From contig NZ_JAERRJ010000013.1 of assembly GCF_016741815.1 (NCBI RefSeq), forward strand, positions 1 to 64,000: DNA of 64,000 bases, read 5' to 3'. The stretch is from Nocardia acididurans. GTDB lineage: Bacteria > Actinomycetota > Actinomycetes > Mycobacteriales > Mycobacteriaceae. Position 1 is the first letter of the stretch. Each line of letters begins with the position of its first letter. A program made the translations under genes and the position numbers. This document shows positions 17,702-26,479 of the stretch, in pieces. The notes beneath the pieces are model-generated. The model had not been told where the DNA came from. It searched no databases and saw only the letters and a program-made list of their open reading frames with translations.

Positions 17702-18781
17702 ATGATCGCCACCCTGGTCTGGGGCACCGGCAATGTCGGCCGGGCAGCCATCCGCGCCGTCGCCGCGCACCCAGCCCTCACGCTCTCCGGTGTCCTCGTT
17801 CACGATCCCAAGAAAGTCGGTAGGGACGCGGGCGAACTCGCCGGGCTCGACACCGAACTCGGCGTCCCCGCCACCGACGACATCGACGCCGCGCTCGCCG
17901 CGAAACCCCGGGCGGTCGTCTACGCCGCCTCCGGGGACATCCGGCCCTTCGAAGCCTTCACCGACATCCTGCGCGCCATCCGCGCCGGAGCCGTCGTCGT
18001 CACGCCCGCGCTCTACGCCTTCTACGACCACCGCAGCGCCCCGGCGGATCTGCGCGAGCAGGTCGAGGCGGCCGTCGCCGAAGGCGGCGGGTCGCTGTTC
18101 GTCTCCGGCATCGACCCCGGCTGGGGCAACGACGTGCTGCCCCTGCTCATGACCGGGCTGGCCACCAGCGTGGATGTGGTGCGCTGCCAGGAGATCTTCG
18201 ACTACACCACCTACGACCAGCCCGATTCGGTGCGCTACCTGGTCGGCATGGGGCAGCCCATGGACTACCAGCCGCCCATGCTCGCGCCCGGCGTGCCGAC
18301 CATGGTGTGGGGCGGGCAGATTCGGCTCATGGCGCGGGCCCTCGGCGCGGAGCTCGACGAGATCGTCGAGACCCTCGACCGGCGTCCGCTCGACGACACC
18401 ATCAGCACCGAGCGCATGGGCGAATTCGAGGCCGGTACGCAGGGTGCGGTGCGCTTCGAGGTGCAGGGCATCATCGGCGGGGAACCCCGCATCGTCATCG
18501 AACACGTCACGCGCATCCACGGCTCCTGCGCACCCGACTGGCCGACGCCGCCCACCGGCGACGGCGCGCACCGGGTGATCCTCGAAGGCCGCCCGCACAT
18601 CGAGGTCAGCATCGAGGCCACCGATGAGGGCGGCAACCGCTCCGCGGGCGGAAACGCCACGGCCGTAGGCAGATTGGTCGGCGCCATCGACTGGCTCGCC
18701 GCCGCCGAACCCGGCCTCTACGACGCTCTCGACATCCCCCTCCGCCCCGCCGTCGGCATTCTCGGAAAGGCCAAGCCATGA
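17702..18781 (+). CDS. NAD(P)H-dependent amine dehydrogenase-like / dihydrodipicolinate reductase family protein
   Basis: The 359-residue protein has a Rossmann N-terminus (LVWGTGNVGRAAIRAV) and the DapB-like layout seen in 2,4-diaminopentanoate dehydrogenase relatives common in mycobacteria and Nocardia. The central segment (SLFVSGIDPGWGNDVLPLLM) is characteristic of that group. It should be a cytosolic NAD(P)-dependent oxidoreductase, but the substrate is unknown. Its stop overlaps the start of the AhpD-like gene (ATGA), so the two are coupled. A KstR-like site and a palindrome lie just upstream, pointing to steroid or lipid-responsive control, which is an inference. Confidence 0.78.
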   Translation: MIATLVWGTGNVGRAAIRAVAAHPALTLSGVLVHDPKKVGRDAGELAGLDTELGVPATDDIDAALAAKPRAVVYAASGDIRPFEAFTDILRAIRAGAVVVTPALYAFYDHRSAPADLREQVEAAVAEGGGSLFVSGIDPGWGNDVLPLLMTGLATSVDVVRCQEIFDYTTYDQPDSVRYLVGMGQPMDYQPPMLAPGVPTMVWGGQIRLMARALGAELDEIVETLDRRPLDDTISTERMGEFEAGTQGAVRFEVQGIIGGEPRIVIEHVTRIHGSCAPDWPTPPTGDGAHRVILEGRPHIEVSIEATDEGGNRSAGGNATAVGRLVGAIDWLAAAEPGLYDALDIPLRPAVGILGKAKP

Positions 18782-19269
18782 TCATCGACATTCCCGAAGG
18801 CAAAGACCCCATCGGCTACGTCTGGGGAGAGATGGTGCCGGGCATCGGCATCGCCGCCTCCCAGTTCTCCCTCGCCGTCTACGAGCACACCACCCTCGGA
18901 CTGCGCGAATTCGAAGCCGCCCGTTTGCGTATCGCCGCCATCAACGGCTGCCTGTTCTGCCTGGACTGGCGCACCGACCGCAAGGGCGAGAAGGTCGAGG
19001 ACACCTTCCTCGACGAGGTCGAGCAGTGGCGCACCAGCGACGCCCTCGACACCCGCGCGAAACTCGCCGCCGAATACGCCGAACGCTATGCGCAGGACCA
19101 CCACAACCTCGACGACGAGTTCTGGGAGCGCATGAAGGCCCACTACTCGCACGCCGAGATCGTGGAGCTCTCCATGTGCATCGGATCCTGGCTCGCCTTC
19201 GGGCGGCTCAACCATGTGCTGGGGCTGGACGCGGTCTGCGTGCTGCCCAGTCACGCCGCCCAGCAGTAA
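18778..19269 (+). CDS. Carboxymuconolactone decarboxylase/AhpD-like protein
   Basis: The 163-residue protein has the all-helical AhpD-like fold with the redox pair C58-x-x-C61 in INGCLFCLDW. A downstream helix contains YSHAEIVELSMCIGSWLAFGR. Members reduce peroxidases or act as decarboxylases; the CxxC favours a thiol-disulfide or peroxidase role here. It is translationally coupled to the upstream dehydrogenase-like gene, so both probably act in one degradation step series. A strong hairpin follows the stop codon. Confidence 0.82.
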   Translation: MIIDIPEGKDPIGYVWGEMVPGIGIAASQFSLAVYEHTTLGLREFEAARLRIAAINGCLFCLDWRTDRKGEKVEDTFLDEVEQWRTSDALDTRAKLAAEYAERYAQDHHNLDDEFWERMKAHYSHAEIVELSMCIGSWLAFGRLNHVLGLDAVCVLPSHAAQQ

Positions 19270-19287
19270 CACGCTGTGCCCTGAGCT

Positions 19288-19320
19288 CGCCTGCCCGGCA
19301 ATATCCTTGCCGGGCAGGCG
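19288..19320. terminator. Bidirectional terminator between AhpD-like gene and yaaA
   Basis: A 14-bp perfect stem (19288-19301 with 19307-19320) closes a 5-nt loop TATCC between two convergent genes. The stem ends in AA/TT next to the loop. Confidence 0.75.
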
Positions 19321-19344
19321 ATGTCGTTCAGATGTAGTGACCGC

Positions 19345-20088
19345 TCAGGTGAGGACGAGAAGTTCTGTCGGCGAGGCGATCTCGCAGCGCAGGCCGAACT
19401 TCTCCGCCACCCGCGCCACGCCGCCGATATCGGTGGGCTCGGTGCGCGAGAGCACCAGCGCGCGGGCCAGCAGGCCCTTGTGATGTTTGTTGAAGTGGCT
19501 CACCACGGTTCGGCTGCCGTCCGGGCGTTCGGTGAGCACCGTCGCCGTCACCGCGCCCGGGATGCGGCCCAGATTCTGGTACGTGCCCGACCGCAGATCG
19601 ATAGTCAGCGCACCGTCGGTCTCCGCACGCAGCGCCTCGGGCAGCACCTTCTTCCACACCGCCTGCAGCGTCGGCTGACCCGGCAGCTTCGAACCACCCG
19701 AGAGCCGGTACGCCGGAATCGGATCGCCCGCCCGGACCACACCGAACAGCGCCGAACCGATCGCCAGGCGCGCATCCGCCTTGGCGCGCTGGGCTTTCGT
19801 GAAACCCGGGGCGTCGAGCGCGTCGTAGAGCACACCCGTGTAGCGATCCAGCGCCGGGCGCGTGGGGGAGCTGCGCAGGGCGGCGTTGCGGGCGATCTCC
19901 GCGTCCGCGCCCTTGCCCAGACCCAGCGCCGAACGCGAGGCGTCCGGATCGGCCGCGAGCTTCGTCAACTGCGTGACGAGTTCGTCGCGCACCGCCGTGA
20001 GCTGCGGCATGGCCAGCGAATCCAGATTCAGCGGACCGCCCGAGCCGCCATCGGACTTGGTTTCGGAGGGAGGCAGCAGCACCAGCAC
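19345..20088 (-). CDS. yaaA: YaaA/UPF0246 peroxide-stress family protein
   Basis: The 247-residue protein matches the YaaA family from end to end: opening LVLLPPSETK, the segment LFGVVRAGDPIPAYRL, the LTIDLRSGTYQ region and VVSHFNKHHKG near the C-terminus. E. coli YaaA lowers free iron and protects DNA during peroxide stress and can bind DNA. It is a single cytosolic gene 61 bp downstream of the multicopper oxidase gene on the same strand. Nearness to the AhpD-like gene is convergent and may be chance. Confidence 0.88.
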   Translation of the reverse strand: MLVLLPPSETKSDGGSGGPLNLDSLAMPQLTAVRDELVTQLTKLAADPDASRSALGLGKGADAEIARNAALRSSPTRPALDRYTGVLYDALDAPGFTKAQRAKADARLAIGSALFGVVRAGDPIPAYRLSGGSKLPGQPTLQAVWKKVLPEALRAETDGALTIDLRSGTYQNLGRIPGAVTATVLTERPDGSRTVVSHFNKHHKGLLARALVLSRTEPTDIGGVARVAEKFGLRCEIASPTELLVLT

Positions 20089-20149
20089 GAGCGCTTAGGG
20101 TAGTGCCCCGCACGGCGTGCCGGTGCGGCGGGCGGTCGGTGTGCGCGTG

Positions 20150-21667
20150 TCACCCGTGCCGACCGTGCGGCGAACCGGACATATCCATCGGCGCGGGCCG
20201 CTCGCCCGGACCCAGCACCAGGAACTGGCCCATCATGCCGCGATCCTCGTGCAGCAGCAGATGACAGTGGTACATGTACGGGATCGCCGGGTCGGTGTAG
20301 TCGGCGAAGTGCATGGCGAGGGTGTAGGTCACACCCGGCGCGGTGTAGATCGTGTCCTTCCAGCCCGACAGCTCCGGCGGCGGCGCGGCGCCGTCCACCG
20401 CGAGCACCTGGTACTGGACGTCGTGGACATGGAAGTTGTGCGGCCAGTTGTCGTTGTTGCGGACCGTCCACACCTGGGTGGACTCGACCGGGATGGTCAG
20501 GTCGACGCGGTTCATGTCCATGCGCTGGTTGTTGATCATGAACCACTTCAGCTCGAAGGCGTGATCCGGTGCGGTGGTCGCGGCCGCCAGCGCGGTCATG
20601 GGCACGAGCGTGGCGGGCACCTCGGCGGCGGGCCGGAGGGTGCTTGCCGGGCGCAGGCTCAGGATGTCGAAGCTGTCGTCGAAACCGAACTCGGCGGCCC
20701 GGTCGATACCGTCGCGCTCGACCACCGGCGTCGATCGCAGGGTGACCGGCTCGCCCGCGCGGACGGTGACCACGATCTCGGCCCGCTCGCCGGGGCTGAG
20801 CTGAATCCGGTTCAGCGGCACGGCCTTCGGCATCAGGCCGCCGTCGGTGGCCACCAGCTGGAACACGCGGTCGTCGGAGAATCCGAGCGTGTAGATCCGG
20901 CCCGACGAGCCGTTCAGCATGCGCAGCCGGATCCGTTCGGTGCGGACTTCCAGATGCGCGCCCGCGATGCCGTTGGTGACGATGGTGTCGCCTAGCAGGC
21001 CCACATCGGTGGGGGCGGACTCGTCCAGTGCGCCATCGGGCGTGAAGCGCCGATCCTGGATCACCAGGGGGATGTCGTCCACGCCGTACTCGCCCGGCAG
21101 GCCGAGCGCGTCGGCCTCGTCGTCGTCCACCAGGAACAAGCCCGAAAGTCCCCGGTACACATGCTTTTCGGTGACGCCGTGCGGATGCGGGTGGTACCAC
21201 AGCGTTCCGGCCTGCTGCGCCACCGTCCACTCGGCCGTCCACTCCGCTCCCGGCGCGATCATCTGGTGTGGGCCGCCGTCCGAGCGCGCGGGTACGTGCA
21301 TGCCGTGCCAGTGCACCGTCGTCGGCTCGGGCAGGGAATTACGCACGCGGCAGCGGACGGCCTCGCCGCGTCGCGCCCGCAGGGTCGGACCGAGCACCGA
21401 ACCGTTGAATCCCCAAGTGGCGGTGTGTTTTCCGGCCAGCATCTCGGTGGTCCCGGCCTGGGCTTCCACATCGAACACGCGAACCCCGGCCGCGTCGATG
21501 GTCGAGGCGGCGAGCGGCGGAATCGGCAGCGGCCGAGTCGCACCGGCCGCCGAGCCCCCGGTCGCGCTCCCCGCCGACCCGTCCCGCCCCGGCGAGCACC
21601 CGGCCACCACCGCCAGCGAGGTGACTGCGAATCCAGTGAGAAAGCCCCTCCGCGAGACCACGACCAC
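20150..21667 (-). CDS. Tat-exported lipoprotein multicopper oxidase
   Basis: The 505-residue protein begins with a twin-arginine signal and lipobox (SRRGFLTGFAVTSLAVVAGC), so it should be a membrane-anchored exported lipoprotein. All four copper motifs are present: HWHGMHVP, WYHPHPHG, HNFHVHDVQ and YHCHLLLHEDRGMM, the last with the type 1 copper Cys, His and Met. CueO-type methionine-rich inserts are absent. It could act in copper detoxification or oxidise phenolics or iron. The divergent two-component system is a possible regulator. Length and layout are normal for the three-domain MCO family. Confidence 0.9.
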   Translation of the reverse strand: MVVVSRRGFLTGFAVTSLAVVAGCSPGRDGSAGSATGGSAAGATRPLPIPPLAASTIDAAGVRVFDVEAQAGTTEMLAGKHTATWGFNGSVLGPTLRARRGEAVRCRVRNSLPEPTTVHWHGMHVPARSDGGPHQMIAPGAEWTAEWTVAQQAGTLWYHPHPHGVTEKHVYRGLSGLFLVDDDEADALGLPGEYGVDDIPLVIQDRRFTPDGALDESAPTDVGLLGDTIVTNGIAGAHLEVRTERIRLRMLNGSSGRIYTLGFSDDRVFQLVATDGGLMPKAVPLNRIQLSPGERAEIVVTVRAGEPVTLRSTPVVERDGIDRAAEFGFDDSFDILSLRPASTLRPAAEVPATLVPMTALAAATTAPDHAFELKWFMINNQRMDMNRVDLTIPVESTQVWTVRNNDNWPHNFHVHDVQYQVLAVDGAAPPPELSGWKDTIYTAPGVTYTLAMHFADYTDPAIPYMYHCHLLLHEDRGMMGQFLVLGPGERPAPMDMSGSPHGRHG

Positions 21668-21862
21668 TCCTTTGCCTGCCGATTGCTGAACCCCATCCAG
21701 CCTCGGCGGCCGTGTCCGTGTGTTGTTCGGCCGCGAGGTCCGTGATCACACCCGCACTTCCGGCCTCGAGGACCTTGTGCCTGCCGGGTGCGGCGTGCTA
21801 GGGCACCGGCCGTGGGAGGCTCGGAGCCGGACGGGGTTCGCCGGTCACCTACCGTTGCCTGT

Positions 21863-23140
21863 GTGAAGGACCTCCTCGACTGGCGTGCTGAACGCCCACT
21901 GCTGCGGTATCTGCCGCTGGCGGTGGTGCCGGTGCTGTTGCTCGCGAGCACCTTTCCCGGCCAGTTCCGGGTGCCGCTGAGCTACTGGCTGCTCGCCATG
22001 GCGGCCGCCGCGATCTTCGCCTTCGGGCAGCGGTGGCCGCTGCCGGTCTCGCTGGCCGTGTCGGCGTTTGCCGTGCCGATGCTGCACGCCCCCGCGTGGG
22101 GGCTGTCGGGTCTGGTGCCGTACCTGGGCGCGGTCGCCCTCGCGGATGTGGTCATGCGCAGCACGGGATGGCGGGTGGCGGCCATCGCCACCGCGGGCTG
22201 GGCGCTGGCGGTGATCATCGGCCAGTGGAACGGCCACGACGAATCGCTGCCCCGCGCGGCCGTTCTCGTCCAGGCGGGCACCTACGTCGGGCTGCCGCTG
22301 CTGCTCGGCCTCTACCTGCGCGGTCAGCGCACCCTCGCCGCGACCATGCGGGATCGTGCGGTCGAGGCCGAAAACCGCCGTGACGCAGCCGAATCCCATG
22401 CCCGGGCCGCCGAACGCAGCGCCATGGCCCGCGAGCTGCACGACCTGGTCGCCCACCACATCGCGGCAATCCTGTTGCGTATCAAGGTCGCCCGGCATGT
22501 GGTCGCCGACGCCGATCCGCGCGTGACCGCTGTCCTCGACGATGTCCGCGATACCGCCACCTCCGCCCTCGCCGATATCCGCAGGCTGCTCGCGGCCCTG
22601 CGCGACCCGGAACTCAGCGAGGCCGCACCGGTGGATTCCGCCGCGCTGGGTACCGAGATCGCGGCAGCCGTCGAGCGAGTCCGGGCGGCGGGGCTGACCG
22701 TGGACGCCGAAATCGACTCTCGGCTGGACGGATTGGACGCGATCGGCCGGCTGACCCTGCTGCGTCTGGTGCAGGAATCGCTCACCAACGCGATGAAGTA
22801 CGCCGATCGCGCGGCCCCGGTGCGGCTCCGGCTGAGCGACCGGGCGTCCCGCGCCGCGGCTGCGCCCGGCATCGTGCTCGACATCAGCAACCGGCTGCGC
22901 GAGCCGTCGGCGGCGGCCGGGGACGGGCACGGCATCATCGGGATGCGGGAGCGGATCGAAATGGCCGACGGCACCCTCGACGTCGGCGCGGTCGGCCGCT
23001 ACTGGCGACTCGAAGCCCATTTGCCTACCGCCACCGCGCAATCCGGAGTCGGCGCACAGGCCGATGCGACAGCGACCCGGCAGGCGGCGGCACCGTTGCC
23101 GGCGACGCCACTCGATGCGGACGGAGGCGCGACGCGATGA
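21863..23140 (+). CDS. NarL-type sensor histidine kinase
   Basis: The 425-residue membrane protein has four to five hydrophobic segments (about residues 17-150) with little external loop. A short coiled coil follows, then a HisKA_3 box with H193 in ARELHDLVAHHI and a HATPase_c domain (VQESLTNAMKYA, then GHGIIGMRERI). The C-terminus is an extra Ala-rich tail of about 40 residues. The GTG start follows a TACCGT hexamer (21850-21855) by 7 nt, so it is probably leaderless; an in-frame ATG at 21788 adds improbable sequence. It overlaps its response regulator gene by ATGA. The stimulus is unknown. Confidence 0.87.
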   Translation: MKDLLDWRAERPLLRYLPLAVVPVLLLASTFPGQFRVPLSYWLLAMAAAAIFAFGQRWPLPVSLAVSAFAVPMLHAPAWGLSGLVPYLGAVALADVVMRSTGWRVAAIATAGWALAVIIGQWNGHDESLPRAAVLVQAGTYVGLPLLLGLYLRGQRTLAATMRDRAVEAENRRDAAESHARAAERSAMARELHDLVAHHIAAILLRIKVARHVVADADPRVTAVLDDVRDTATSALADIRRLLAALRDPELSEAAPVDSAALGTEIAAAVERVRAAGLTVDAEIDSRLDGLDAIGRLTLLRLVQESLTNAMKYADRAAPVRLRLSDRASRAAAAPGIVLDISNRLREPSAAAGDGHGIIGMRERIEMADGTLDVGAVGRYWRLEAHLPTATAQSGVGAQADATATRQAAAPLPATPLDADGGATR

Positions 23141-23781
23141 TTCGGGTGCTGCTGGTGGACGACCAGCGTCTGATCCGCGCGGGCCTGCGGATGCTGCTCG
23201 AGTCCACCTCGGATTTCCTCGTGGTGGGGGAGGCCGCGGACGGGGTGGAGGCGGTGCGGGCGGCGGCCGAGCTCGCGCCGGATCTGGTTCTCATGGATCT
23301 GCGCATGCCCGGCCGGGACGGGACCTCCGCCACCCGCGATATCCGGGCCGCGCGCCCGGAGTCGAAGGTGCTGGTGCTCACCACCTTCGACGATGACGAT
23401 CACCTGTATCCCGCGCTCGCGGCCGGGGCGTCGGGGTATCTGGTCAAGGACACCGATCCCGCCGACCTGCTCGCCGCCATGCGCCGCACCATGGAGGGCG
23501 ACATGCTGTTCTCGCCCGCCCTGCTGCGCCGGCTGGTCGAGCGGGCCGTCACCACACCCGAGCCGCCGCCCGCGCGGGTCGGGCTCACGCCGCGCGAACA
23601 CGACATCCTCGATCTGGTCGGCGACGGGTACGCCAATCAGGAGATCGCCGACCGGCTGCACCTGGGTCTGAGCACAGTCAAGACCCATATCGCCAACCTG
23701 CTCGACAAGACCGGCACCGACAATCGGGTCCGCCTCGCCGTTTACGCCGATCGCAGCCGTCGCAATCAGCCGCTCGAGTGA
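23137..23781 (+). CDS. NarL/FixJ (LuxR-type) response regulator
   Basis: The 214-residue protein has a receiver domain with acidic residues at DDQ (8-10), phospho-acceptor D54 in [13 protein letters not shown], and the conserved Thr and Lys in [10 protein letters not shown] and LVKDTDP. A LuxR-type helix-turn-helix follows ([20 protein letters not shown], about residues 150-200). It is translationally coupled to the histidine kinase and completes a standard two-component system. Target genes are unknown; the multicopper oxidase divergent from the kinase is a candidate by position. Confidence 0.92.
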   Translation: MIRVLLVDDQRLIRAGLRMLLESTSDFLVVGEAADGVEAVRAAAELAPDLVLMDLRMPGRDGTSATRDIRAARPESKVLVLTTFDDDDHLYPALAAGASGYLVKDTDPADLLAAMRRTMEGDMLFSPALLRRLVERAVTTPEPPPARVGLTPREHDILDLVGDGYANQEIADRLHLGLSTVKTHIANLLDKTGTDNRVRLAVYADRSRRNQPLE

Positions 23782-23843
23782 GCTGCGTCCCGGCCGGGGG
23801 TGCGGGAACGGTAATGCGTTGCGGGTATCGCGTGCGCACCGAC

Positions 23844-23849
23844 TACCCT
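23844..23849 (+). promoter_or_regulatory. -10 element of proS (leaderless)
   Basis: TACCCT ends 8 nt before the GTG start of proS, too close for a ribosome site, indicating a leaderless mRNA. A weak -35 (TTGCGG at 23819-23824) lies 19 bp upstream. Confidence 0.45.
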
Positions 23850-23857
23850 GTGCTTCC

Positions 23858-25615
23858 GTGATCACGCGCCTCTCCCAACTCTTCCTGCGCACCCTGCGCG
23901 ACGACCCCGCCGACGCCGAGGTGCCCAGCCACAAGCTGCTGGTCCGCGCCGGATACGTGCGCCGCATCGCCCCGGGTGTCTACTCGTGGCTGCCGCTGGG
24001 CCTGCGCACGCTGCGCAAGGTCGAAGAAGTCGTCCGTGAGGAAATGAACGCCATCGGCGCTCAGGAGATCTCGCTGCCCGCGCTGCTGCCGCGCGACCCG
24101 TACGAGGCCACCAACCGCTGGACCGAATACGGCGACGCGCTGTTCCGGCTGAAGGACCGCAAGGGCCAGGACTACCTGCTCGGCCCCACCCACGAGGAAC
24201 TGTTCGCGCTCACCGTGAAGGGCGAATACAACTCCTACAAGGACCTGCCCGTCACCCTGTACCAGATCCAGACCAAGTACCGCGACGAAGGCCGCCCCCG
24301 CGCCGGCATCCTGCGCGGCCGCGAGTTCATCATGAAGGACTCGTACTCCTTCGATCTGGACGACGACGGCCTGAAGAAGTCCTACAACGCGCATCGCGAG
24401 GCCTACCAGCGCATCTTCGAGCGCCTCGGCGTCTCCTACGTCATCGTGGCCGCCACCTCCGGCGCCATGGGCGGATCGGCGTCCGAGGAGTTCCTGGCCG
24501 ACAGCCCCGTCGGCGAGGACACCTACGTGATCTGCCGCGAATCCGGCTACGCCGCCAATGTCGAAGCCGTCGTCACCGCCGCGCCGCCGGAGATCGCCAT
24601 CGAGGGCCAGCCCGAGGCGGTCGTCCACGACACCCCCGGCACCCCCACCATCGCCACCCTCGTCGACTGGGCCAACAACGCCGGTATCGACAAGCAGCTC
24701 GGCCGCACGGTGACCGCCGCCGACACGCTCAAGAACGTGATGGTCAAACTCCGCCACCCCGACGGCAAGACCGAAATCCTCGCCGTCGCCGTCCCCGGCG
24801 ACCGCGAGGTCGACGACAAGCGCCTCGGCGCGTCCGTCGAACCGGCCGAGGTCGAGATGCTCGACGACGCCGACTTCAAGGCCAACCCCTTCCTGGTCAA
24901 GGGCTACATCGGCCCGAAGGCCCTGCAGGCCAACGGCATCCGCTACCTCGTCGACCCCCGCGTGGTCACCGGCACCTCCTGGATCACCGGCGCCGACGAA
25001 CCCGGCAAGCATTACGTCGGCCTGGTGGCGGGCCGCGACTTCACCCCCGACGGCACCATCGAGGCCGCCGAGGTCCGCGACGGCGACCCGTCCCCCGACG
25101 GCCGCGGCGTCCTGGAATCCGCCCGCGGCATCGAAATCGGCCACATCTTCCAGCTCGGCCAGAAGTACACCGACGCCTTCGAGGTCGACGTCCTCGGCGA
25201 GAACGGCAAGCCGGTGCGCCTGACCATGGGCTCCTACGGCGTCGGCGTCTCCCGCATGGTGGCCGTCATAGCCGAGCAGATGCACGACGACAAGGGCCTG
25301 CGCTGGCCCTCCGAGATCGCCCCCTACGACATCCACGTCGTCATCGCCAACAAGGACGAGGGCGCGCGCTCGGGCGCCGAACAGGTTGTCGCCGAACTCG
25401 ACTCCCAGGGCCTGGAAGTCCTCTTCGACGATCGCACCGCCTCCCCCGGCGTCAAGTTCAAGGACGCCGAACTCCTCGGCATGCCCTACGTCCTCGTCGT
25501 CGGCCGCGGCTGGGCCGAAGGCAAGGTGGAACTGCGCGACCGCTTCGCGGGCACCAGCGAAGAACTCCCCGCCGACACCGCCGTCCAGGCTGTCCTCGCC
25601 AAGATCCGCGGCTGA
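23858..25615 (+). CDS. proS: Prolyl-tRNA synthetase (bacterial type)
   Basis: The 585-residue class II synthetase carries motif 1/2 features ([15 protein letters not shown], then [21 protein letters not shown]), the bacterial editing insertion (about residues 225-390) and motif 3 ([13 protein letters not shown]), followed by an anticodon-binding domain. It charges tRNA-Pro in the cytosol. The GTG at 23858 begins the conserved [16 protein letters not shown] sequence; longer starts lack support. In M. tuberculosis proS is the neighbour of the same ferritin-like pair and rimP-nusA-infB genes as here, although two extra genes intervene in this window. Confidence 0.96.
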   Translation: MITRLSQLFLRTLRDDPADAEVPSHKLLVRAGYVRRIAPGVYSWLPLGLRTLRKVEEVVREEMNAIGAQEISLPALLPRDPYEATNRWTEYGDALFRLKDRKGQDYLLGPTHEELFALTVKGEYNSYKDLPVTLYQIQTKYRDEGRPRAGILRGREFIMKDSYSFDLDDDGLKKSYNAHREAYQRIFERLGVSYVIVAATSGAMGGSASEEFLADSPVGEDTYVICRESGYAANVEAVVTAAPPEIAIEGQPEAVVHDTPGTPTIATLVDWANNAGIDKQLGRTVTAADTLKNVMVKLRHPDGKTEILAVAVPGDREVDDKRLGASVEPAEVEMLDDADFKANPFLVKGYIGPKALQANGIRYLVDPRVVTGTSWITGADEPGKHYVGLVAGRDFTPDGTIEAAEVRDGDPSPDGRGVLESARGIEIGHIFQLGQKYTDAFEVDVLGENGKPVRLTMGSYGVGVSRMVAVIAEQMHDDKGLRWPSEIAPYDIHVVIANKDEGARSGAEQVVAELDSQGLEVLFDDRTASPGVKFKDAELLGMPYVLVVGRGWAEGKVELRDRFAGTSEELPADTAVQAVLAKIRG

Positions 25616-25634
25616 CCCTCGGCATCAACCGAAT

Positions 25635-25679
25635 ACGCACCGAGCCGTGCGACACCTCGTGTCGCACGGCTCGGTGCGT
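25635..25679. terminator. 21-bp stem bidirectional terminator after proS
   Basis: A perfect 21-bp inverted repeat (25635-25655 with 25659-25679) has only a CTC loop. It lies between the convergent proS and Uma2 genes and should fold very stably in either transcript. Confidence 0.85.
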
Positions 25680-25698
25680 GTAGGGCCACGAACCCGGT

Positions 25699-26409
25699 TC
25701 AGAATTCGAGCTCGGACCACGGGATGCGGATCGCGAAGGGGTGGTCGAACTCTATTCCGAGTGATGCCCCGAACGTCCATTCGCCCGCCACGATGTAGTT
25801 GGCAGGGCGAAACGGTGTGACGCCGTCCGGGAGCTGCCCGTGGCCGGATTCGAGGCCGTACGCGCGGATGCTGGCGATCCGACGTGGGTTCCGGCCGAGG
25901 ATAACTTCCCAGTACCACGGTATTCCCGCGCCCGCGTACCGGGCTTTCTTCGCCTCTACGTCGCGCTCGGTGTTGGACGGCGCGAGAACCTCTCCGGCCA
26001 CCAGCACATCCGAGGCACGAATGTCCTGGTACTCCTGCTCGAGGCAGCGGAATACCAGGAAGTCCGGAGTGACGAAGTCGGATTTGCCTGTGCGGCCGAA
26101 GAATACGTTGGTCTCAGAGGAGACGCGCCAGCACTGTTCCGGATGGCTGGACATTCTCTCCCGGGCGCAACGCCGAAGTGCGGACCACAACAGGTTCGTG
26201 AAGTCCTGGTGCTCGGCGGGGCCTCTTCGCACCCACACCACTCGGCCTTCCCACAGCTCGATCTCCCCGGCGATTTCGTCGGGCAGTTGCTCGAGTTCCT
26301 CCCAGGTCATGTACTCGGGCAGATCCGGTCCCTCGACAGGTGGGGTCGGCATATCCGCCATGCTACCGAGATCGAATGTGGGATCGGTCTGTCGTTCGCG
26401 ACTTGTCAT
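25699..26409 (-). CDS. Uma2 family (DUF820) nuclease-fold protein
   Basis: The 236-residue protein is a PD-(D/E)XK-type Uma2 member. The N-terminal MTWEELEQLPDE leads to the core. Candidate metal ligands are D in FVTPDFLVFR and E in VLVAGEVLAPSNTERD, with the lysine of the following VEAKKARYAGAG helix. Uma2 proteins are abundant in cyanobacteria and actinobacteria; whether they cut DNA in the cell is not settled. The ATG at 26409 has a GAGGGGGAT ribosome site partly beside a hairpin. The base composition is visibly lower in GC than the neighbours, and the gene interrupts the mycobacterial proS-Rv2844 order, so recent gain is likely. Confidence 0.8.
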   Translation of the reverse strand: MTSRERQTDPTFDLGSMADMPTPPVEGPDLPEYMTWEELEQLPDEIAGEIELWEGRVVWVRRGPAEHQDFTNLLWSALRRCARERMSSHPEQCWRVSSETNVFFGRTGKSDFVTPDFLVFRCLEQEYQDIRASDVLVAGEVLAPSNTERDVEAKKARYAGAGIPWYWEVILGRNPRRIASIRAYGLESGHGQLPDGVTPFRPANYIVAGEWTFGASLGIEFDHPFAIRIPWSELEF

Positions 26410-26417
26410 CAATCCCC

Positions 26418-26450
26418 CTCGAATCGGAAATCCTGCAAGGAGGATTCGAG
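26418..26450. promoter_or_regulatory. Nested hairpin next to the Uma2 ribosome-binding site
   Basis: An outer 8-bp stem (CTCGAATC at 26418-26425, GATTCGAG at 26443-26450) contains an inner TCCT/AGGA stem with loop GCA. In the Uma2 transcript its 3' arm runs straight into the GGGGGA ribosome site, so it could act as a translational control or as an operator. Confidence 0.45.
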
Positions 26451-26460
26451 CCGGGGTGCT

Positions 26461-26478
26461 CCGGGATTGCTTTCCCGG
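26461..26478 (-). terminator. Hairpin terminator after the solute-binding-like gene
   Basis: CCGGGA (26461-26466) pairs with TCCCGG (26473-26478) around a 6-nt loop immediately after the stop codon at 26480 on the minus strand. Confidence 0.5.
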
Positions 26479-26479
26479 C

